From a bacterium UBA6115 (GTDB taxonomy: Bacteria; Bacillota_A; Clostridia; Christensenellales; Aristaeellaceae), in contig DIWD01000043.1 of the NCBI GenBank assembly GCA_002428405.1, positions 9,212 to 15,961 on the forward strand: DNA of 6,750 bases, given 5' to 3'. How positions within the stretch are numbered: the first letter of the stretch is position 1; every line of letters begins with the position of its first letter. Made by a program: the position numbers and the translations under genes. A model generated the notes under the pieces. The model was not told the origin of the DNA. It ran no database searches and saw only the letters and a list, made by a program, of their open reading frames with translations. This document shows, piece by piece, positions 1-4,500 of the stretch.

Positions 1-230
1 GCCAGCTGGTGCCCGGCGTTGCGCGCGAAATGAATGACCTTCACCAAGGGGTCGCCCGCGGCCAGCTCATCCAGCAATTCAGGCGTCCTGTCCCGGCTGC
101 CGTCATTGATGTAGAGGATCTCATAGGCCTCCCCCATCCCGCGCATCACAGCGCTCAGGCGGGTGTGGGTTTCCCTGATGCAGTCCTCTTCGTTATAGCA
201 GGGCACAACAATGGAATACACCGGTCCCAT
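1..230 (-). CDS. Family 2 glycosyltransferase, N-terminal part (runs off left edge)
   Basis: The first 76 residues are visible. They show the GT-A fold opening of the polyprenyl-phosphate sugar transferase group (DPM1/GtrB/YkcC-like): a beta strand ending in IVVPCYNEED (residues 7-16), the nucleotide-binding strand YINDGSRDRT (40-49, with Asp43 the likely UDP-sugar ligand) and FARNAGHQ (near 69-76), the usual RN-x-GH segment before the acceptor region. The family transfers a sugar from a nucleotide donor to a lipid phosphate or glycan at the inner membrane face; substrate cannot be told here. The metal-binding DxD motif and any C-terminal membrane helices lie outside the window. The start at 230 is preferred because GGGGGAA precedes it by a few bases. 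An in-frame ATG at 242-240 overlaps the upstream stop (TAATG) and would add four residues. Either way it is probably co-transcribed and translationally coupled with the NYN gene. Family assignment is confident; exact function is not. Confidence 0.88.
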   Translation of the reverse strand, partial: MGPVYSIVVPCYNEEDCIRETHTRLSAVMRGMGEAYEILYINDGSRDRTPELLDELAAGDPLVKVIHFARNAGHQL

Positions 231-241
231 GAGTTCCCCCA

Positions 242-1231
242 TTAGAGCATCTTGATGAGCATGTTGCGCTGCTGGTCCATCTCCAGGGTCAGCACCTTTT
301 CCTTCTCCAGCGCCTTGAGCAGGTCGGAAAAACGCTTAAACCCAGCGTGCTTTTCCTGGAAATCGGGGTAAAGGCTCTGGATATCGGCCTTGAGGATGCT
401 GGGATTGATGCGCTCAAAGCCGTCATCCTTGTAATGCTTCAATTGTTCCCGGAAAACCTCCACCCAGTTGTCAGGATTCAGAGGGCTGGCGGGTTTGCTG
501 TCCGCCGCGGCATCCTCGAAGGCAAGGGACACCATCACATTGTAGTTGTCCGAACGCACCTTGATGACGCCGTACTGCTGGGAAAGCTTGGTGAGGAGCT
601 TGTAAAAGGTGCTGGCGCCGTAGTTGCGCTCGTTGAAATCAGGCCGGAGGCGCAGGAGGATGCCCTTGAGTTCGCTGGCAAAGACCTCATCATCGTTGTG
701 GTCATCCAGGATGCTCCCGATCTGCTTGAGCAGCTCCGCCTCATCCCCGCTCCCGTTGTCCGGTTTCTTGGCCTTCTGGGGCGTGCGGCGCACGGAGACA
801 GACTCCAGGAACTGGAACTCGTTGCAGGCGTTGATGAAGATCGTGCTGGCTGCTTCGGAGCGCGAGATTCCCAGGACAAACTTGCCCATGGACTTCAGTT
901 TGCCGACCAGGGGGGTATAATCGCTGTCGCCGGACACGATGCAGAAGCTGTCAATGAGGCTGTTGGTATAGGCCACTTCCATCGCGTCCAGCACCAGCAG
1001 GATGTCCGCGTTGTTCTTCTGGGCTACGCCGTAGCGCAGAGAGGGAACAACGGTGAAGGTGTTGGAGAGCAGCAGCTCCTTCAGCCCGCTGTACTTGTCG
1101 GTGTAACCGTACACCTTGCCCATGAGGATATCTCCCCGGATTTTGACCTTTTCCAGGATGTTGTTCAGGGTTTCCGCCTTGCCGCCGGCATTTTCCAGAT
1201 CGACAAACACTGCGAACCGCGATGTGCTCAA
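242..1231 (-). CDS. NYN-domain (LabA/DUF88-like) putative RNase with two OST-HTH/LOTUS-like domains
   Basis: A 329-residue protein. Residues about 6-143 form a NYN (PIN-like) nuclease domain. The acidic metal-binding positions are in order: Asp11 in FVDLEN, Asp76 and Asp82 in NADILLVLDAM, and Asp102/Asp104 in VSGDSDYTPLV. A basic linker (RRTPQKAKK, 148-156) leads to a first OST-HTH/LOTUS-like winged helix (about 163-236; RPDFNERNYGASTFYKLL) and a second (about 255-329; YPDFQEKHAGFKRFSDLL). The two share the L-x-PDF-x-E...G...F-x-x-LL pattern. In other systems NYN domains cleave RNA and LOTUS domains bind RNA, so a cytoplasmic RNA-binding or RNA-processing enzyme is the best inference. The TTG start at 1231 is chosen because AAAGGAG lies 10 bases upstream and no ATG or GTG is better placed; the protein then begins just before the first NYN strand. 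The same frame stays open upstream to about 2650, but that part is antisense to the repeat gene. Its lysine content and codon use are ordinary, unlike the divergent neighbour. Confidence 0.9.
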   Translation of the reverse strand: MSTSRFAVFVDLENAGGKAETLNNILEKVKIRGDILMGKVYGYTDKYSGLKELLLSNTFTVVPSLRYGVAQKNNADILLVLDAMEVAYTNSLIDSFCIVSGDSDYTPLVGKLKSMGKFVLGISRSEAASTIFINACNEFQFLESVSVRRTPQKAKKPDNGSGDEAELLKQIGSILDDHNDDEVFASELKGILLRLRPDFNERNYGASTFYKLLTKLSQQYGVIKVRSDNYNVMVSLAFEDAAADSKPASPLNPDNWVEVFREQLKHYKDDGFERINPSILKADIQSLYPDFQEKHAGFKRFSDLLKALEKEKVLTLEMDQQRNMLIKML

Positions 1232-1241
1232 ATTGTATCCA

Positions 1242-1249
1242 CTCCTTTT
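1242..1249 (-). promoter_or_regulatory. Ribosome binding site fixing the TTG start of the NYN gene
   Basis: The minus strand reads AAAAGGAG here. Ten bases (TGGATACAAT) separate AGGAG from TTG at 1231-1229. This is the only strong Shine-Dalgarno site near the N-terminal NYN strand, so it decides a TTG start rather than the far-upstream ATG codons of the open frame. Confidence 0.75.
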
Positions 1250-1251
1250 GC

Positions 1252-1283
1252 GCGGGCTGTCCCCGCATCTCCCGGCATGCCGG
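1252..1283 (-). promoter_or_regulatory. Two inverted repeats in the predicted NYN-gene leader
   Basis: A perfect 12-bp palindrome CCGGCATGCCGG sits at 1272-1283. A second inverted repeat, GCGGG-GACAG-CCCGC on the minus strand, sits at 1266-1252, ending two bases before the AAAAGGAG ribosome binding site. Both fall between the predicted -10 and the start codon. They could be an operator plus a translation-controlling hairpin, or chance in GC-rich DNA. No T-run follows, so neither looks like an intrinsic terminator. Confidence 0.35.
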
Positions 1284-1293
1284 TTCGCCTTGA

Positions 1294-1322
1294 AGTATAA
1301 CATATTGGAAGGGATTAGGGAA
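1294..1322 (-). promoter_or_regulatory. Predicted extended -10 promoter for the NYN-glycosyltransferase unit
   Basis: On the minus strand TGTTATACT is an extended -10 (TG-n-TATACT, hexamer at 1299-1294). A weak -35 candidate, TTCCCT at 1322-1317, lies 17 bp upstream. The extended TG is known to compensate for a poor -35 in SigA promoters. Predicted transcription starts near 1287, giving a leader of about 56 bases that contains the two inverted repeats. Confidence 0.6.
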
Positions 1323-1357
1323 GAAAGCGCGGCCGGAGCGCGTTGTATGATCAGGAC

Positions 1358-1373
1358 GGCGGGGCCGCCCCGG
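1358..1373. promoter_or_regulatory. GC-rich inverted repeat upstream of the surface-protein -35
   Basis: Overlapping dyads GGCGG-gg-CCGCC (1358-1369) and CGGGG-ccg-CCCCG (1360-1372) lie about 10 bp upstream of the TTGACA box, between the two divergent promoters. The placement would suit a regulator site, but such G/C runs are common in this base composition, so this is only a candidate. Confidence 0.2.
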
Positions 1374-1382
1374 CTGCTGTGA

Positions 1383-1411
1383 TTGACACAGAAAAGAAAT
1401 TGTAATAAAAT
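1383..1411 (+). promoter_or_regulatory. SigA-type promoter of the large surface protein
   Basis: A consensus -35 TTGACA (1383-1388) is followed after exactly 17 bp by TAAAAT (1406-1411), five of six matches to TATAAT. The spacer is AT-rich and stands out in the GC-rich surroundings. Transcription would start near 1418, giving a leader of about 33 bases that ends with GAGGAGG and the ATG at 1451. Confidence 0.8.
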
Positions 1412-1417
1412 TGTAAC
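1401..1417 (+). promoter_or_regulatory. Candidate WalR (YycF) operator overlapping the -10
   Basis: TGTAAT (1401-1406), five bases, then TGTAAC (1412-1417) matches the published WalR consensus TGTWAH-N5-TGTWAH at every defined position. The wider direct repeat is AAATTGTAA at 1397-1405 and 1408-1416, an 11-bp period typical of OmpR-family response regulators bound on one DNA face. It overlaps the -10, a position that in known WalR genes goes with repression rather than activation. WalR controls cell-wall hydrolases and surface genes in low-GC Gram-positives, which fits an SH3b protein downstream. Binding is inferred from sequence only; the local AT-richness raises the chance rate. Confidence 0.5.
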
Positions 1418-1435
1418 ATCGTACCAAGCGTACAT

Positions 1436-1442
1436 GAGGAGG
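1436..1442 (+). promoter_or_regulatory. Ribosome binding site of the surface-protein gene
   Basis: GAGGAGG lies 8 bases before the ATG at 1451. Together with the signal peptide that starts there, it fixes the start codon. Confidence 0.9.
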
Positions 1443-1450
1443 CCAGGTCT

Positions 1451-1540
1451 ATGACAAGACTCCCGCATCCATCCGTCCGGCGCTTTGCGTTCATCGCGTT
1501 GGCATTCCTGCTGGCAATGCACCAGGGCCTGGCGGTCGCC
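1451..1540 (+). other. Signal peptide of the surface protein
   Basis: Residues 1-30: a short N-region with Arg10-Arg11, a hydrophobic core FAFIALAFLLAM (12-23) and a small-residue end LAVAA. Cleavage is likely after Ala30 (AVA), or alternatively after Ala33. There is no cysteine at the cleavage site, so it is not a lipoprotein. The RR pair lacks the rest of a Tat motif. Confidence 0.85.
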
Positions 1541-4500
1541 GCGCCTGCGGACCAGGCGATTGCGATCACGCTGAACTACACCCGGCTGGACGGGACGCCG
1601 GAAGCAGTCAGCGCCGTTCCGGCGGGATACCCGGGGTATGAGGATGCCTGGTGGCTGTTTGTAAACCAGGACGCCCAGAGCGACCCGAATGCCGCGGTCA
1701 CCGTCGCGGACACCCTGGGGCTGTACCCGGGCGGCTTTTCCATCCCAGCCGGCACGCCCATCAGCCAGTTCTATATGTTTGACGCCGCCGGCACGCTCAG
1801 CGGCATGTGGGTAGACCTGCAGGGATTTGGCATAAACGGAGAGGTGATTGCCACTTACCGCCTCTATATCAGCCTGTCCAGGGAGATCCCTGACCCGCCG
1901 GAAGCAGTCATCCAGCCAGCCGTGATCACTATTCGTTACATAGACCAGAACGGCCAGGAGATCGCCAGCGAGCAGCGCACGCTGGAGGCGGGCCAGCACA
2001 CCATCACACCCGATGCCGCGCGGATCCCCGCTGAGTACCAGCTGACCAGCGCGCCGGAGCAGTATGTCACGGTCAGCCAGACCGGCGCGGAACCGGCAGA
2101 GGTGACCTTCACCTATCAGCTCGTTATCCAGCCAGCCGTGATCACTATTCGTTACATAGACCAGAACGGTCAGGAGATCGCCAGCGAGCAGCGCACGCTG
2201 GAGGCGGGCCAGCACACCGTCACGCCCGACGCCGCGCGGATCCCCGCTGAGTACCAGCTGACCAGCGCTCCCGAACAATATGTAACGGTCAGCCAGGCCG
2301 GCGCGGAACCGGCAGAGGTGACCTTCACCTATCAACTCGTTATCCAGCCAGCCGTGATCACTATTCGTTACATAGACCAGAACGGCCAGGAGATCGCCAG
2401 CGAGCAGCGCACGCTGGAGGCGGGCCAGCACACCATCACACCCGATGCCGCGCGGATCCCCGCTGAGTACCAGCTGACCAGCGCACCGGAGCAGTATGTC
2501 ACGGTCAGCCAGGCCGGCGCGGAACCGGCGGAGGTGACCTTCACCTATCAACTCGTCATTCAGCCCGCTGTCGTCACTGTCCGCTACCTGGATGAGCAGG
2601 GCAGCCCGGTCGCCTCCCCTACGCAAACGACACTGGATCCCGGCACACACGATGTGTATGCCCAGCCCGCTGACCTGCAGGCGGGGTACTCACTCATCGT
2701 GCCTGATGTCCAAACCGTCACCGTGGACGCGTCAGGAGCGAATCCCCCTGAAATCACTTTCATTTACAGGGCGCCACAGCCCGCTGTACTCACCATCCGC
2801 TACCTCGACCAGAACGGTCAGGAGATCGCCAGCGAGCAGCGCACGCTGGAGGCGGGCCAACACACCATCACACCCGACGCCGCGCGGATCCCCGCTGAGT
2901 ACCAGCTGACCAGCGCGCCGGAGCAGTATGTCACGGTCAGCCAGGCCGGCGCGGACCCGGCTGAGGTGACCTTCACCTATCAGCTCGTCATCCAGCCCGC
3001 GGTCCTGACCATCCATTATGTGGACCAGAACGGCCAGGAGATCGCCAGTGAACAGCGCACGCTGGAGGCGGGCCAGCACACCGTCAACCCGGACGCGGCG
3101 CGGATCCCCGCTGAGTACCAGCTGACCAGCGCCGCCGAACAATATGTCACGGTCAGCCAGGCCGGCGCGGACCCGGCTGAGGTGACCTTCACCTATCAGC
3201 TCGTCATCCAGCCCGGAACTGTCAGTATCCGTTATCTGGATGCGGCGGGAAACCCTGTCGCTGACTCCCAGCAGCTCACCCTGGAGCCGGGCGGGCACAC
3301 CCTCACACCCAACCCCTCCAACCTGATGCCCGGCTATGAGATCACGGGTGAGAATCAGGTCCAGGTCCTGGTTGACACTAACGGTGTCACCCCCTCTGAG
3401 GTGATTTTCACCTACCAGCTGGTCATCCAGCCTGCAGTGGTCACTGTCCGATACCTGGATGAGCAGGGCACTCCGGTCGCCTCCCCCGCGCAAACGACAC
3501 TGGACCCCGGCACACACGACGTATATGCCCAGCCTGCCGACCTGCAGACGGGCTACTCGCTCATTGTGCCTGATGTCCAGACCGTTGTCGTGGACGCAAT
3601 GGGCGCGAACCCCTCTGAAATTATTTTCACCTACAAAGCAGCCACGCCTGAACCCACAGCCCAGAGCGCGCAGATCCAGATCAGGTATATCGATGAGGGC
3701 GGCAATCCGGTGGCCGACAGCCAGACCGTCCTGCTGCAGCCCGGGCTGCACAGCGTGACTCCCGCTCCATCCAATCTCCTGCCGGATTATCAGCTCATCA
3801 GCGCCGGCAGTGTCGAGGTCACGGTCGGCCTTTCCGGCGCTGTACCCAATGAGGCGGTCTTCACCTATCACCTGGTACCACCGGTGTCCCAGCCAGTGAA
3901 TGTCACAGTGTTTTATGTGGATATGGATGGAAACCGCGTCGCGTCGGATACCGTCTTTGTGGCCGGAGAGGGCAAGAACGCCGTGGAGCCCAGGCCGACA
4001 GACCTTCAGGATGGCTTCAGCCTGTCCCCGGACGAGGACGCGGTAAAGTATGTCACTGTCGTGAACAACACAGCCCAGCCTGTCAGCCTGACCTTTGTAT
4101 ACCAAAAGATCCAGCAGGCCACTGCCACCCCCGCGCCCCCGCCCAAGGCGGCGCTGGTGAGCGTCCTGTATAAAAACGAGGCCGGCGATGTCCTTTTCAG
4201 CGAAAACGTTCCCTGCAAGGAAGGCGAGCAGACCCTGATCGCCGTTGACCTGTCCAGAATCAACAGCCTGCAGTACCAGCTCATTGGTCCGGACAGCGCC
4301 GTGATCACGCTGGACGGATTCGGCAACCCCAGCCAGCAGGAAGTGGTATTCACCTTCCATGACATCACCGTCAAATCAGCGGTCCTCACGCTGCACTACC
4401 GGGATGAGGCCGGCAACACGCTTTCCCCCAGCCAGACTGTGGAAATCACGGCCGGTACCCATCAGGTTGAAGCCAACCCCGACCCGGCGCCTGAGGGCAT

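Noticed and set aside
347..1300. 317-codon plus-strand frame across the NYN gene
   Set aside because: It is antisense to a protein with conserved catalytic motifs and has no domain of its own.
1358..1373. GC-rich dyad considered as an intrinsic terminator
   Set aside because: There is no T-run on either strand after the dyad, and it lies between divergent promoters, where no transcript is expected to end.
1451..1540. Tat signal peptide because of the Arg-Arg pair
   Set aside because: The S-x-R-R-x-F-L-K pattern is only partly met (SVRRFAF), and the hydrophobic core and cleavage site are typical Sec features.
1907..2554. Regular 216-bp repeats considered as a CRISPR array or satellite DNA
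   Set aside because: The units are contiguous, in frame, vary mainly at third codon positions and encode a known repeat fold. There are no spacers.
1232..2650. N-terminal extension of the NYN gene to an 802-residue protein on the minus strand
   Set aside because: The extension is antisense to the MucBP repeats, passes through the divergent promoters and leaders, and resembles no known domain. TTG 1231 has a good ribosome binding site and gives a normal NYN N-terminus.
2732..4360. 542-codon minus-strand frame with internal repeats
   Set aside because: It is the in-register antisense shadow of the MucBP array. Its repeats are the reverse of the sense repeats, and no ribosome binding site or promoter is visible.
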